From the NCBI GenBank assembly GCA_049999725.1, contig JBNGIS010033147.1:1-21320 (forward strand): 21,320 bases of DNA. Reading direction: 5' to 3'. The notes under the pieces are model-generated. The model was given only the letters and a program-made list of their open reading frames with translations, was not told the DNA's origin and did not search any database. The position numbers and the translations under genes were made by a program. Source of the DNA: Haplomitrium mnioides. Taxonomy: Eukaryota; Marchantiophyta; Haplomitriopsida; Calobryales. Below are positions 9,893-21,320 of this stretch, piece by piece (the first letter of the stretch is position 1; every line of letters starts with the position of its first letter).

Positions 9893-11704
9893 ATGTTTAA
9901 GCTTCTCTTTCACCGAGCCCCAAGTTGTCTACTCCCAATCAGTCAAATGTGCACGGAAGAATCCTTGCGTGAGTACAGATGTTACTGAGACGAAATGCGA
10001 TGCATTCAAGCTAACGATAGAAACCATAGCGACGGGTGAATTGTGGTTAACAATTGACTGTCACATTGGATCCTGAAGAACTAAAGTTTGTGTGAATTTA
10101 TGTCAAAAGGTCACAGACCACGATGGAAAACTGATTGCAATGAAGTGGAACAGTGCTAAACTCATCATTAAGAGAAGCCGGAAACTTTGCCATTGTCAAA
10201 CCTGTTTGTGAGAAATCTGAGCTACTTCTGTAGGACTTTGTTATCTCTCGCCCATCACCATCTCAAACAGTTCTTTCTGAGAACATGAGAAAGATTTCCG
10301 CAACGAATGGCTGTCCTCCCGATCGAGCGAGCGAGGTAATCCTACTTCCACTCTTTCAATCCATCATCGCAGATGCTAAGGAAGGAATCAGGGCCAAACG
10401 AGCGGGAGACATAAGACAATTCAATGCTGGCGGTGTCGACAGTAAGCGGAATGGACCAGTGCGGTTGGGGTACCGCTGGCAGGTCGAAAGTTTGGAGCTG
10501 GTTGCAATGGCTTCTCATCGCAACTTTATTAACATACTTTCAATTGAGTGGATTTGATCACAAAATCTTCCAAAATCAAACTCGATTGGAGACTTGTAAC
10601 TGAAATGAAACTGCATGCAGTAAAATTGAAGGAATCCAGCCCTAGTATTCCGGCTTACCAGCTGCTGACAACCACGACTAAAAGAGGGTTGGAATTTATG
10701 GAGACTCGATTGGAAAGGACATCCTTGTTTGTTGTGCTATCCTCTCCAGATGGTACATGAAAAGTCTTTCCAGTTCTTTGGGCAAGCACTTTCTCTTTTT
10801 GCCTGTAATGAAGGACCTATAACATGTTTGTGTCAAGGTGCCCAACATTCGCAGGTATGATTTACAACTCTGTGAATCTTGAATGCTTTTCCCTCGACTT
10901 GGCTTCCAGTAAGAGCCCTGAACCCTGGAAAGTTAGGCATAATGTGGCTTTTCTGTCAATGCGAAAAAGACACCAGAAGTACCAAGAGTCATCTTATCCG
11001 CATGCAGTTTATGAATGGCGTGTGTAGCATTCTCGATAAATTTCTTGTTGGGGTGCAGTTATTTACATCCGACATCAAACTTCTGCTTCCTTGGGGTTTG
11101 GACTCGCTTCCAAGACATGGCAACTCAAATGAAGGGACGAAAAAGGGGACTGTTTAGATGACAATATCTAGCGGGATCGGGATTCTGCGTATTGAATCAC
11201 CTGGAGTTCACTCCTCTCTAAGCTTTCCATGCCTGGACGGTTATCTAACGTACTATGCAGTTATGAAAAAGACATTCTTAGTGAGTGTATTTTGTTCTCG
11301 TTCCTTTCTTCTTGCGTCTATGAATCTCATTATCGGTGCAATCTCAAACTTCTCAATGATCAAATTCATATTTGGTATGTCACGCAGCAGCAGTTTCACG
11401 TCATGTGAATCGCTGGATGTTTTGTGTAAAGCTTTGCCTACTCGTGTTAAGGTGGTTGGCGACAGCACTGGAGCTATGTATGTACTTAATTTGAGTGAGT
11501 GGAACACTCATCGGAAAAGTCGTGTCGAATGTTCCATTGTCTGCACCTAGGGTGAGCTCGGTATCACGGAATTCCTCTCATAGCAGAAATCGTGAATGTT
11601 ATGAATCAATATGGACCATACTGCATTGCTTGCTTTGATTTGTTTACAGCTTAAGTGTGTGCGAGGATGCCACGGAACGCTGTTGTGAACATAAATATGA
11701 CCAC
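9098..11704. other. intergenic, no gene recognised
   Basis: Mixed-composition sequence. Several + strand open frames of 67-130 codons (for example 9403-9651, 10285-10557, 11158-11550) have no recognisable domain. The largest, at 11158-11550, is overlapped by an 84-codon frame on the other strand. A spliced non-coding or lineage-specific transcript cannot be ruled out. Confidence 0.55.
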
Positions 11705-11806
11705 GCAAATCTTGTGAATTATGCCATGGACATTCTATGCAAATCTTGTGAGTTATGCCATGCAGATTCTAAGCAAATCGTGTGAATCATCTCACACAGA
11801 TTCTGG
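11705..11806. repeat. three tandem copies of a 34-bp unit
   Basis: GCAAATCTTGTGAATTATGC and close variants start at 11705, 11739 and 11773, each followed by a CATGGACATTCT or similar. The third copy is more diverged. Confidence 0.85.
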
Positions 11807-12182
11807 AATGCTTAGAGGTGGCGGAATTTGAAGATTCGGTTTTTTTTGCTTCTTATGAAAGTGGGAATCCAGAGCTATTCACACCAGCAGAAATGGGCCA
11901 CATTCGAAGTTCAAGCAGACAACGATCCTCCATTTGTCGGAAGCCTAGACCGTGTTGAGATTCCAGCGTCCAAAATTCCGCCTCGTCCGTACAGTTGCCA
12001 CCCCAGGAAATTGTACACTGGTCCAAAAATTTCTCGCAGATAATTTTCTGACAGACTCTGCGACAAAAGTGCGGGTGCAATAATCATTGATGACCCTAGT
12101 CAATCGCCACATCAATTTTTGGTACTTGTTTGCGCGACACCTTCTGCTACCCTATGAAGGAACAGATTACAGAATGACAGAT

Positions 12183-12626
12183 CTGACAAGCAACTTTTAA
12201 TTTCTTTTCAACTCTCATGCTATACACCAGGGGAAGTTTGGGAGCACGGTTCCTTGCTGACAAGCAACTTCTGATTTCTTTTAAACTCTCATGCTATACA
12301 CCAGGGGAAGTTTGGGAGCACAGTTCCTTGCTGACAAGCAACTTCTGATTTCTTTTCAAATCTCCTGCTATACAGCAGGGGAAGTTTGGGGGCACAGTTC
12401 CTTGCTGACAAGCAACTTCTGATTTCTTTTCAACTCTCATGCTATACAGCAGGGAAAGTTTGGGGACGCAGTTCCTTGCTGACAAGCAACTTCTGAATTC
12501 TTTTTAACTCTCATGCTATACATCAGGGGAAGTTTGGGGGCACAGTTCCTAGCTGACAAGCACTTCTGACTTCTTTCAACTCTCATGTTCTGCATCAGGG
12601 GAGGTTTGGGAGCAAAGTTCCTTGTT
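12183..12626. repeat. six-copy tandem array, 74-bp period
   Basis: CTGACAAGCAACTTCTGATT starts units at 12183, 12257, 12331, 12405, 12479 and 12553, exactly 74 bp apart with mostly point differences; the last unit is about 72 bp. Each unit carries CTCTCATGCTATACA and GGGGAAGTTTGGG. Because 74 is not a multiple of 3, minus-strand open frames through the array change frame at every unit, so it is not a coding repeat. Confidence 0.93.
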
Positions 12627-14029
12627 GTCAACCAAGTCGATACGAAGGTGGGTATGTACGTGCTCTACCTGACAGATTTGAGCGTTTCTTTCAGGGAAGT
12701 TCTTTTGAATAGACGCCACTAGTTCCTGTCTTCATAAGATGTTTCATATGCGAAACTTTGTGCTGTTCTCTGCGACGGTGGCATCTTGCTTTCTTTGTTG
12801 TATCTAGCTGCGCTGTAGATACACAGCTGTTGCCTTTTAAAGATTGCTCTCTTTCAAAATATCGCACATGTATCCTTCTTTGGTTTGGTGCACAGGTTTT
12901 TTACTTAATGCTCAATTTAAGTATTCCATGTTCTTCAGTAGATTCCTGCTGTTTGGTGCTCCAAATAAACATTATATTAAGACGTGAACTGCCGACCTTA
13001 AATGGAAGGAATGACAAACTTGCGGAAGTCAAGCAGAGAACACCTTAGGAATTGGATTGGTGTCGGGTGCATGGCTTGTTCAGGTTGCGTTCCTGTTTAT
13101 TTTTATCTTTTGTATTTCTTTTCAGGAGATGACAATGCGGTAGTCCCAGGCGGGGCAGGACGTGGGAACAATAGCAGAGCGTACAATTCTGTTTGAACAT
13201 GCCATCTCAAGAAAGTGAAAGAACTTTAAGCTCCCCCGACGTTGTCTGAAGGCGAGGAGTCGATTGAACTGGGAATCGTCCTCTGCCAGCTTACAGAAAT
13301 TTCACTCCGGGTCATACAAGCGAAGATCCTGAAATCAGAGAGGAATCCAACCACTTGCAAAAGCGATTCTTTGCGTCACAAGATAACTCATGCTGCCCTG
13401 AGAGAAGTCGGAGCCATTGTAAGAAGCGAGTACAGCGTCCGCGTAGACAAAGACGGCATTGCCCATACTGTCAGCATCAGTCTTAGGCTTCATCAGGCGA
13501 GACATAGACCACCCGATCCTTGAGTAGAGCGTGATTACGTTTTCCACGTATATTGAAATGAGAAAAACTCTGCAGGTTTCAGCACTGGGGGTTTTCCAAC
13601 TGCGGATGTTTAATCCGCAGCCTTTGAGCTCTACATCTTATTTTGAGAAAAGTTCTTATTGGATACAGATTGTGGCAGTGGAACATTGGGTCACAGATTC
13701 ATCTTCTGTCTTAGCCAGACTTGGTACGCTATGCACCTCCAATGTTTTTTTTTTAACGGAAAGTGTTCCCCACGCTTGATGTTTTGCCCAGCTGTGTGTG
13801 TTATTGTCCTGCATTACATGGTAATTCAAAGCAGGAGGAAACTACCTTCGTTGAATCCGGGCTCTCAGATCTCTCTATGCTGATAAGCTCGGAATTTCTC
13901 AGTACCTCTGTGTCTGTACAGATTAGTGCAGCTTGTTATGCTTCCAAATCGAGCATACTGTTATTTCCCATGACCACGAGGAAGACAGTTCAGAAAAAAG
14001 ACTAGCTTTGCCGTGGTATGATGGAGAAC
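12627..14029. other. intergenic, no gene recognised
   Basis: Overlapping open frames of 60-96 codons on both strands (for example 12758-13048 +, 13242-13523 + against 13335-13547 minus) have no motif I recognise. An AATAAA at 12964-12969 on + follows T-rich sequence and could be a poly(A) signal of an unseen + strand transcript. Confidence 0.5.
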
Positions 14030-14225
14030 CTTCGTTCCGTTCAAACATGCCAGGGACAAAGATTCAGCATAAAACTTTTGCATGGGAGAAGACTAAGAGT
14101 AGCAGGAAGCTTAGTTGGCCTGGTCTTTCGTTCCTTTCAAACATGCCAGGGACAAAAATTCAGCGTAAAGCATTTGCATGGGGAAAAAACTAAGAGTAGC
14201 AGGAAGGAATGTTGGCCTGGCCTTC
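14030..14225. repeat. two tandem copies of a 96-bp unit
   Basis: TCAAACATGCCAGGGACAAA starts at 14041 and 14137. Each is followed by ATTCAGC, TTTGCATGGG, AACTAAGAGTAGCAGGAAG (GACTAAG in copy 1) and TTGGCCTGG. The period is 96 bp, with indels in copy 2, and the frames through it are repeat-derived. Confidence 0.87.
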
Positions 14226-15513
14226 GGTATATTTCATGGTGCCCAATGTTTGAATGACACAAGTCAGGGGCGGTTGAGGATTGCCTTGTAGTGCAGAGCA
14301 ATCACTGTGTGGTCCTACTACCAGATAGAAACAGAGACCTTCGAGGACTAAACTCGCGAGAATATGTCTACCTGTTGGATCCATGACCAATTGAAGCAGA
14401 TTGAAAGCATTACAACACAAGTAGTTTAAAGTAGTATTGGTGCGTGCACTATTACTGTAAAGCTTTTGTGGGATACATGCAGAGTACCATCCGAACTCAA
14501 TTGTGTTTCTATCGACTCACCTATTTGTTGAAGTAGTATTAACGAACAGGTTCTGATTTTTAAAAAATGCGCACTGCGTTCTTTGGTTTAGCTTCTAACC
14601 AGAAGGACGTTGTGATGATGCAAAGTCATTTCAATTCCCCGGAAAATTCTCGTTTTAGATGGTAATACCGGTGATGTAGCTGGCTAGCAACAAGAATAAG
14701 CGGCTCTCCGCTACAGGTGGCCAATCAATCCTTGCAGTCGTCAGTAACATTGTGCGTATATCTTGCTTCTCAAATCATGTTCCTAGCACAGTTTTCTATG
14801 CACACTGTCAAGATTGTTAGTCTCGACGAGGATTGTCGGCCTTTGATAACTCATGGTAGGTAAGTCTTCAGGAATCAGTCGTCCATTGCTACCTCAGTTA
14901 GGCAAAACATACGTAGGATGAAGGATCTACGATCCTCTCGCTTGCCCATATTCAAACAATGCGCAGGTACAGTGCTCGAGAATATCTGGCCACTTCATCT
15001 CGAGAGTGAATCCATTGAGCTGTCAGTGGTGTTTCTCATCCACTGCCTGAACTCTTTGTTATCGGACTCTCTCGTTGCTCCGTACAATTAATGAGAAACA
15101 AGTAATCTATAAACTATGAGATCCTATTAATATGCTCGTACGACTGTGATGAATATCTTACGTCATTTTGGCAACCAAAGTTGGAACCAGGAGAATCTGG
15201 CAATTCTACGATACAAACGAGTCAATGCAGGCCTGACCAGTCATTAGGCGTATTCTGGCTTTCTATGCATATTTCTAGATAAATATTTGATATTTGCAAT
15301 ACCAACATGAGTAATTTGTTGCAAGATGAGGTGAGGCTTGACCAATAGGATATGTGGGCACCAAAAACACATCTCTTTCCACCAGCTTTCCAAACAATGC
15401 AGTGGATTGTTTGTAGATTCCATAGGAACAATGCATAGGAGACTTCTTAATACAATCAAGCGGATCTCTTCAAAAGCTTGGTCAATATTGTGGCACGAGA
15501 CATAAGACATGAG
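14226..15513. other. intergenic, no gene recognised
   Basis: No supported coding region. A minus-strand frame at 15244-15534 (96 codons) has no recognisable motif and overlaps other frames. Confidence 0.5.
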
Positions 15514-15609
15514 ACATGGATGGCAATAGTGCACAAGCTAGTTGTGGAATCCCTCATTGTCACATGGATGGCAATAGTGCACAAGCTAGTTGTGGAATCC
15601 CTCATTGTC
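15514..15609. repeat. perfect 48-bp tandem duplication
   Basis: The 48 bp beginning ACATGGATGGCAATAGTGCA at 15514-15561 are repeated without a difference at 15562-15609. Perfect identity in non-coding DNA indicates a recent event or an assembly artefact. Confidence 0.95.
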
Positions 15610-15714
15610 AAATCCTCCTTCCATTGTACTTCCCGTAGTCTTTGAGGTTTATACGATAGGCTTATCAAGATGCTATGGCTATTATCTACACTAAAGTAAT
15701 TCCTAACGTATTTT

Positions 15715-15746
15715 CTTACATATGATTTTTTACATTCATATGTAAG
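15715..15746. repeat. 11-bp perfect hairpin
   Basis: CTTACATATGA (15715-15725) and TCATATGTAAG (15736-15746) are exact reverse complements around a 10-nt T-rich loop. It lies in AT-rich intergenic DNA; no role is evident. Confidence 0.5.
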
Positions 15747-16743
15747 CCAAAGTGGGTAGAAGTAACCAAGTTAGTTGAAGGCCAAATTGCCAACTAGAGG
15801 TATGATATATCATGTCTCACATCTTCAATATTAAATTTTTCGTCTTTTAGCTATTTATCTTGAAAATGCATATCTTTATACATCAATACCTAGAGTATAT
15901 CTAACGAATTCTTGTATGGTAGACGATATTTGCAAGAAAATATACCCTTTATGACTATAGCAAACAAACTATTGCTGGAGAATATAGCCATGTTATATAT
16001 AATTGTCGTAATAACGTAAATATTTTCCAAAAAACTATGAGAAAATGTGCAAGGTTGCCAAAAGAATGTACTTTGTTTCGTATATCACATAAGAGTGTTT
16101 CTTCTTATGACTCTTGTTGATTGTTGTGTTTGGATTGGTCTCTTTTGAATATCTTTGGACTTTAGATAGAATCATACATTCAACTTTTTAGAATGTATCC
16201 AATGTCTAGTGGTTCTTCAAAACAACACAGAATGGTAAACTTGCCTCATCTAAAGCAATTGCACAACCTTTTTGTCACTCTTCTTATATTTTTCTCCTCT
16301 GCTCTCCCAAATGAATTGTAAACTTGCCTAATCCGAGGCAGTTGCACAACTTTTTTTTCTCACTCTTCTTATGTTTTGTACTTCTACACACCCAAAAGAG
16401 TTGTGGTGCAAGTTTGCTAACAAACTCTAGCATAACATTCGATATCAATGAGCTCTTACTGGTGAGAATGTAAAGGAGTCATATTGTAAAATGCTCTTGC
16501 TTTTGGACTACCGATTGTCAATAATAAAAAATTTACTTGCGTTTTCCCTACATGTTGTTGCTGATAGCTCAAATCGTAAGACCGCTAGAGTCAACATATG
16601 GAGATTGAGGTAGAAGCAACAAGGAGAGGCTAAAAGTAGTTGCTATGACACAAACAAGCTAATGAAGATACGTGGACATCATGAGCAAAAGACAAGTCAA
16701 TAGAATTATAAGATCTCTGAGTTTGATTTAAGTATTTTATTAA
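15747..16743. other. AT-rich intergenic sequence
   Basis: No coding region recognised. It contains an 83-bp tandem pair at 16236-16400 and otherwise unique AT-rich DNA up to the satellite array. Confidence 0.55.
16236..16400. repeat. two diverged tandem copies of an 83-bp unit
   Basis: TAAACTTGCCT begins at 16236 and 16319. It is followed by GCA(A/G)TTGCACAAC, a T-run, and CACTCTTCTTAT in both copies. The period is 83 bp. Confidence 0.75.
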
Positions 16744-19700
16744 TAGATACACTTCACATCACAACAAACTTTGCAATGGACAAACAACATATAGTGGTTT
16801 TTGTAATGGATATACTTCCAATCACAAGAAACACTTCAAGAGACAAATCACATGTAGTTAGCTATAGGAAGGACTTGTACTTGGTTTTGGTTAATGAATA
16901 TACTTCAAATCATAAGAAATTCTTCAACACCCAAACAACATGTAGTGGTTTTGTTTAATTTATATACTTCAAATCAAAAGAAACTCTTTACCACATAACC
17001 AACATGTAGTCATAGCAAGGACTCATACTTGGTTTTGGTGCATGGATATACTTCAAATCACAAGAAACTCTTGAACACACAAACACCATGTAGTGGTTTT
17101 GCTTGACAAAAATACTTCAAATCACAAGACACTCTTCAACACACAAACAACATGTAATGATAGTAAGAGCTTGTATTTGGTTTTGGTTAATGGATATACT
17201 TCAAATCACAAGAAACTCTTCAACACACAAACAACATGTAATGGTTTTGATTAATGGATATACTTCAAATCACAAAAAACTCTTCAACACTTAAACAACA
17301 TGTAGTGGTTTTGGTTAAAAGATATACGTCAAGTCACAAGAAACTCTTCAACACACAAACAACATGTAGTTATAGAAAGGACTCGTACTTGGTTTTGGTA
17401 AAAGGATATACTTCAAATCACAAGGAACTCTTCAACACACAAACAACATGTAGTTGTTGTAAGGACTCGTGATTGGTTTTGGTAAATGGATGTTCTTTAA
17501 ATCACGAGATATTCTTCAACATACAAACAACATGTAGTTATAGTAAGTACTCGTACTTGGTTTTATGAAAAGGATATACTTCGAGTCACAAGAAACTCTT
17601 CAACACACAAACAACATGTAATGGTTTAGAAAAATGGAGATACTTCAAATGACAAAAAACTCTTTAACACACAAACAACATGTAGTGGTTTTGGTTTATA
17701 GATACACTTGAAATCACAAGATTTTCTTCAACACAAATACAACATGTAGTTATAGTTAGGACTTGTACTTGGTTTTGGTTAATGGATATATTGCAAATCA
17801 CAAACAACATGTAGTGGTTTTGGTTAATTGATATACTTCAATTAGTCTCAACCTATCTCATTGATTGTATTCTGATTCTTTCTCTTTGCTACTAAATGAT
17901 CTCATTCCCCACAAGGGATACAATTGTTGATTCTGGATCACATCCTATTACAAGAGAATCATACTAACCTTAGCACTGACCCTACTACCTGAGGCTTCTA
18001 AGATCAACCTTTATCTGGCCAACCTGCAACAACTCTATTCTTTCTATAATACCAAGTTTGCAGAAAGGCACTACGACGATAGGAGGCTAGGTCCGGTTTA
18101 ACTCAAGGTAGACCAACAGGGCAGATCTGGGGGATATAATATTGGTACATCAGAAGACATAGACGATCAACACACAAACAACATGTAGTGGTTTTTGTTA
18201 ATGGATATACTTCAAATCACAAGAAACTTTTCAAGAGACAAACCGCATGTAGTTAATTTATAGGAAGGACTGATACTTGGTTTTGGTTAATGAATTTACT
18301 TGAAATCATAAGAAATTCTTCAACACCCAAACAACATGTAGTGGTTTTGCTTAATTTAAATACTTCAAGTCACAAGAAACTCTTCACCACACAAACAACA
18401 TGTAGTCATAGTAAGGACTCATACTTGGTTTTGGTACACGGATATATTATAAATCACAAGAAACTCTTCAACACACAAACACCATGTAGTGGTTTTGGTT
18501 GATGAAAATACTTCAGATCACACGAAACTCTTCAATACAAAAACAACATGTAGTGATAGTAAGGACTCGTACTTGGTTTTGGTTAATGGACATACTTCAA
18601 ATCTGAAGAAAGTCTTGAACACACAAACAACATCTAGTGGTCTTGGTTAACGGATATACTTCAAATCATAAGAAACTCTTCAACACACAAACATGTAATG
18701 GTTTTGAATAATTGATATACTTCAAATCACAAAAAACTCTTCAACGTACAAACAACATGTAGTGGTTTTGGTAAAAAAATATACATCAAGTCACAAAAAA
18801 ACTTTTCAACACACAAACAACATGTAGTTATAGGAAGGACTCGTACTTGGTTTTGATTAATGGATATACTTCAAATCACAATGAACTCTTCAACACACAA
18901 ACAACATGTAGTAGTAGCAAGGACTCATAGTTGGTTTTGGTCAATGGATATACTTCAAATCTTAAGAAACTCTTCCACACACAAACAACATGTAGTGGTC
19001 TTTGTTGATGGATATACTTCAAATCACAAGAAACTCTTCAACACACAAACAACATGTAATGGTTTTGGTTAAGGGATGTACTTCAAATCAAAAGAATTTC
19101 TTCATCACACAAAAAACATGTAGTTATAGAAAGGACTCATACTTGGTTTTGGTTGATAGATCTACTTCAAATCACAAGAAAGTCTTCAACACACCAACAA
19201 CATGTAGCAATCATAAAAACTCGTGCTTGGTTTTGGTTAATGGATGTACTTCAAATCACAACAAAGTCTTTAAGAGACAAACAACATGTAGTAAGTTCTA
19301 GGAAGGTTTCGTACTTAGTTTTGGTAAATGAATATACTTCAAATCACATGAAATTCTTCAACACCCAAGCGATATGTAGTAGTTTTGCTTAATTTATATA
19401 CTTCAAATCACAAGAAACTCTTCAACACACAAACAATATGTAGTTAAAGGAAGGACTCGTACTTGGTTTTGGTGAATGGATATATTGCAAATCACAAGAA
19501 ACTCTTCAACACAAAAACAACATGTAGTGATAGTAAAGACTCTTACTTGGTTTTAATTAATGGATATACTTCAAATCACAAGAAACTCTTCAACATACAA
19601 ACAACATGTAGTGGTTTTGGTTAATTGATATACTTTGAATCATAAGAAACTCTTCAACACACAAACAATATGTAGTGGTTTTGGTTGATGGATATACTTC

Positions 19701-21200
19701 AAATCACAAAACACTCTTCAACACACAAACAACATGTAGGGGTTTTGGTCAATAGATATACTTCAAATCACAAGAAACACTTTAAGAGAGAAACCACATG
19801 TAGCTAGTTATAGAAAAGACTTGTACTTGGTTTTGGACAATGAATATAATTCAAACCACAAGAAATTATTCAACACCCAAACAATTTGTAGTGGTGTAAC
19901 TTAGATAATGTACTTCAAATCCCAAGAAACTCTTCAACAGACAAACAACATGTAGCTAGAATAAGGAATTATACTTGTTTTTAGTTAATGGATATACCTC
20001 AATCACAAGAAACTCTTCAACACATAAGCAACATGTAGTTATACCGAGGACTCGTTATAGTAAGGACTCGTACTTGGTTTTGGTTAATGGATGCACTTTA
20101 AATCACAAGAAACTCTTCAACACACAAACAAATAGGTCTGGTTTTTGTTAATGGATATACTTCAAATTACAAGAAAGTCTTCAAGAGACAAACAACATGT
20201 AGTAAGTTAAAGGAAGGTTTTGTACTTGGCTTTGGTGAATGAATGTACTTCAAATCACATGAAATTTGTCAACATCCAAACAACATCTAGTGTTTTTGCT
20301 TAATTTATATACTTCAAATCACAAGAAACTCTTCAACACACAAACAATATGTGGTTATAGTAAGGACTCGCACTTGGTTTTGGTGAATGGATATACTTCA
20401 ACTCACAAGAAATTCTTCAACACAAACAACATGCAGTAGTTTTGGTAACTGGATATACTTCAAATCACAAGAAACTCTTCAGCACACAAACAACATGTAG
20501 TGATTGTAAGGACTCTTAGTTGATTTCAGTTAATAAATGTACTTCAAATCACAAGAAACTCTTGACACACAAACAACATGTAGTGGTTTTAGTTAATGGA
20601 TATACTTCAAATCACAAGAAACTTTTCAACACACAAACAATATGTAATGGTTTTAAATAATGAATATACTTCAAATCAAAAAAAACTCTTCAACACAAAA
20701 AAAAACATGTAGCTTTAGCAGAAGTCGTACATGATTTAGGTTCATGGATATACTTTAAATCACAATAAACGCTTTAACACACAAACAACATGTAGTGGTT
20801 TTGGTTAATGGATATACTTCAAATCACAAGAAACACTTCAAGAGACAAACAATATGTAGTTAGTAGTAGGAAGGACTTGTACTTTGTTTTTGTTAATGGA
20901 TATACTTCAAATCACAAAAAGTTCGTCAACATCCAAACAACATGTGGTGGTTTTGCTTAATTTATATACTTCAAATAAAGAGAAACTCTTCAACATACAA
21001 ACAACATGTAGTCATAGTAAGGACTCATAGGTTTATAAAAATAGATGTACTTCAAATCATAAGAAACTCTTCAACACACAAACAACATATAGTGGTTTTG
21101 GATAAAAGATATACTTCAAATCACAAGAAACTCTTCAACACACAAACAACATGGAGTTAGCAAAATGACTCATGCTTGGTTTTGGTTAATGGAAACACTT
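16744..21200. repeat. satellite-like array of 64- and 84-bp units with higher-order pattern
   Basis: One unit is repeated many times: GGATATACTTCAAATCACAA, then GAAACTCTTCAACACACAAA, then CAACATGTAGT and a GGTTTTGGTTAAT tail. In the short version (about 64 bp) GGTTTTGGTTAAT follows directly. In the long version (about 84 bp) a segment like TATAGTAAGGACTCGTACTT is inserted first. By length the array would hold about 55-60 units. The core is far better conserved than the tail. A marked variant with AAGAGACAAA and a GTTAG-type long tail, followed by a unit with CACCCAAACAACATG and GCTTAATTTATATAC, recurs at about 16838, 18233, 19272, 19784, 20183 and 20840, which shows higher-order amplification. 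Open frames along it are translated repeats. Confidence 0.93.
17842..18168 (+). pseudogene. 327-bp foreign insert with decayed coding fragment
   Basis: The satellite unit breaks after ATACTTCAA at 17841 and resumes at CAACACACAAACAAC near 18168; about 16 bp of the expected unit is missing. Within it, 17931-18101 is open for 56 codons before TAA. The 3' half looks protein-like, with NLYLANLQQLYSFYNTKFAE and a basic, charged HYDDRRLGPV. After the stop the same frame stays open through VDQQGRSGGYNI to the insert's end. Another frame reads DTIVDSGSH, which resembles the DSG of retroelement proteases but is too short to rely on. No start codon context or family is recognised; a retroelement or gene fragment is the likely source. 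Confidence 0.4.
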
Positions 21201-21320
21201 CATATCACAAGAAACTATTCCACACAAAAACTATATGTGTTGTAGGATGTGAGTCACAAAGAGAGAGAGAGAGTCATATCACAAGAAACTATTCCACACA
21301 AAAACTATATGTGTTGTAGG
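21200..21320. repeat. diverged satellite unit in a 74-bp tandem pair
   Basis: The 47 bp beginning TCATATCACAAGAAACTATT occur at 21200-21246 and identically at 21274-21320, separated by GATGTGAGTCACAAA and a (GA)n run near 21260-21272. The unit is a diverged form of the adjacent array, and the window ends inside it. Confidence 0.88.

Noticed and set aside
11158-11550. 130-codon + strand frame, the longest in the intergenic part
   Set aside because: No motif recognised and another frame overlaps it on the opposite strand. Kept only as intergenic; a protein search or RNA-seq would decide.
12294-12631. Minus-strand frames with repeated CQQGT / KELC / ARNC peptides, possible repeat protein
   Set aside because: The period of 74 bp shifts frame each unit, so the similarity comes from the DNA repeat and not a protein repeat.
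13242-13547. Overlapping + and minus frames that briefly suggested retroelement polymerase
   Set aside because: No reverse transcriptase, integrase or RNase H signature could be read in either frame.
15222-15668. Minus-strand frames of 69-96 codons
   Set aside because: Part is the 48-bp duplication translated twice; the rest has no recognisable family and overlaps in several frames.
16776-21160. Many open frames of 60-99 codons in the right-hand array (reading like SSTHKQHVVV or TSNHKKLFNTQTTCS)
   Set aside because: They are translations of the satellite in its three frames. Only the 84-bp unit is a multiple of 3, and the frames break at every 64-bp unit.
16744-21200. Direct repeats with variable spacers, possible CRISPR array
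   Set aside because: The spacers are variants of the same tail, unit lengths vary, there are no cas genes, and the DNA is plant nuclear.

Overview
This window is nuclear DNA of a land plant. The evidence is one clearly recognisable gene: a plant-type NADPH-cytochrome P450 reductase (CPR/POR) split by 17 GT-AG introns, on the minus strand between about 1977 and 7912 (or 8035). Most introns are 97-280 bp. Together with the minisatellite-rich, AT-rich flanks this would fit a bryophyte or another non-flowering plant, but the species cannot be fixed from the sequence and that part is a guess.

Layout on the + strand. 1-660: degenerate AT-rich minisatellite with a 10-N assembly gap. 661-1976: gene-free flank and 3' side of the reductase, with a small fold-back and an 87-bp tandem pair. 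1977-7912: the reductase gene. I could place all 18 coding exons with matching phases, giving 2055 bp (684 codons plus stop). Its intron 2 (1423 bp) is enlarged by a 530-bp tandem duplication. 7913-8720: GC-rich 5' UTR and promoter with a possible TATA element and a 31-bp tandem pair. 8880-9900: a fold-back (MITE-like) element and four perfect G-boxes (CACGTG). 9900-16740: no gene I can support, but several unrelated small tandem duplications (34, 74, 96, 48 and 83 bp). 16744-21320: a large satellite-like array built from 64-bp and 84-bp versions of one unit. It shows higher-order organisation, is interrupted once by 327 bp of foreign sequence carrying a decayed coding fragment, and runs off the end of the window.

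Function. The only supported protein is the ER-anchored diflavin reductase that passes electrons from NADPH through FAD and FMN to microsomal cytochromes P450. Every cofactor motif examined is intact, so the gene looks functional. There is no operon-like or clustered partner gene. I found no convincing new biological system; the most unusual material is repeat architecture and the choice of start codon for the reductase.
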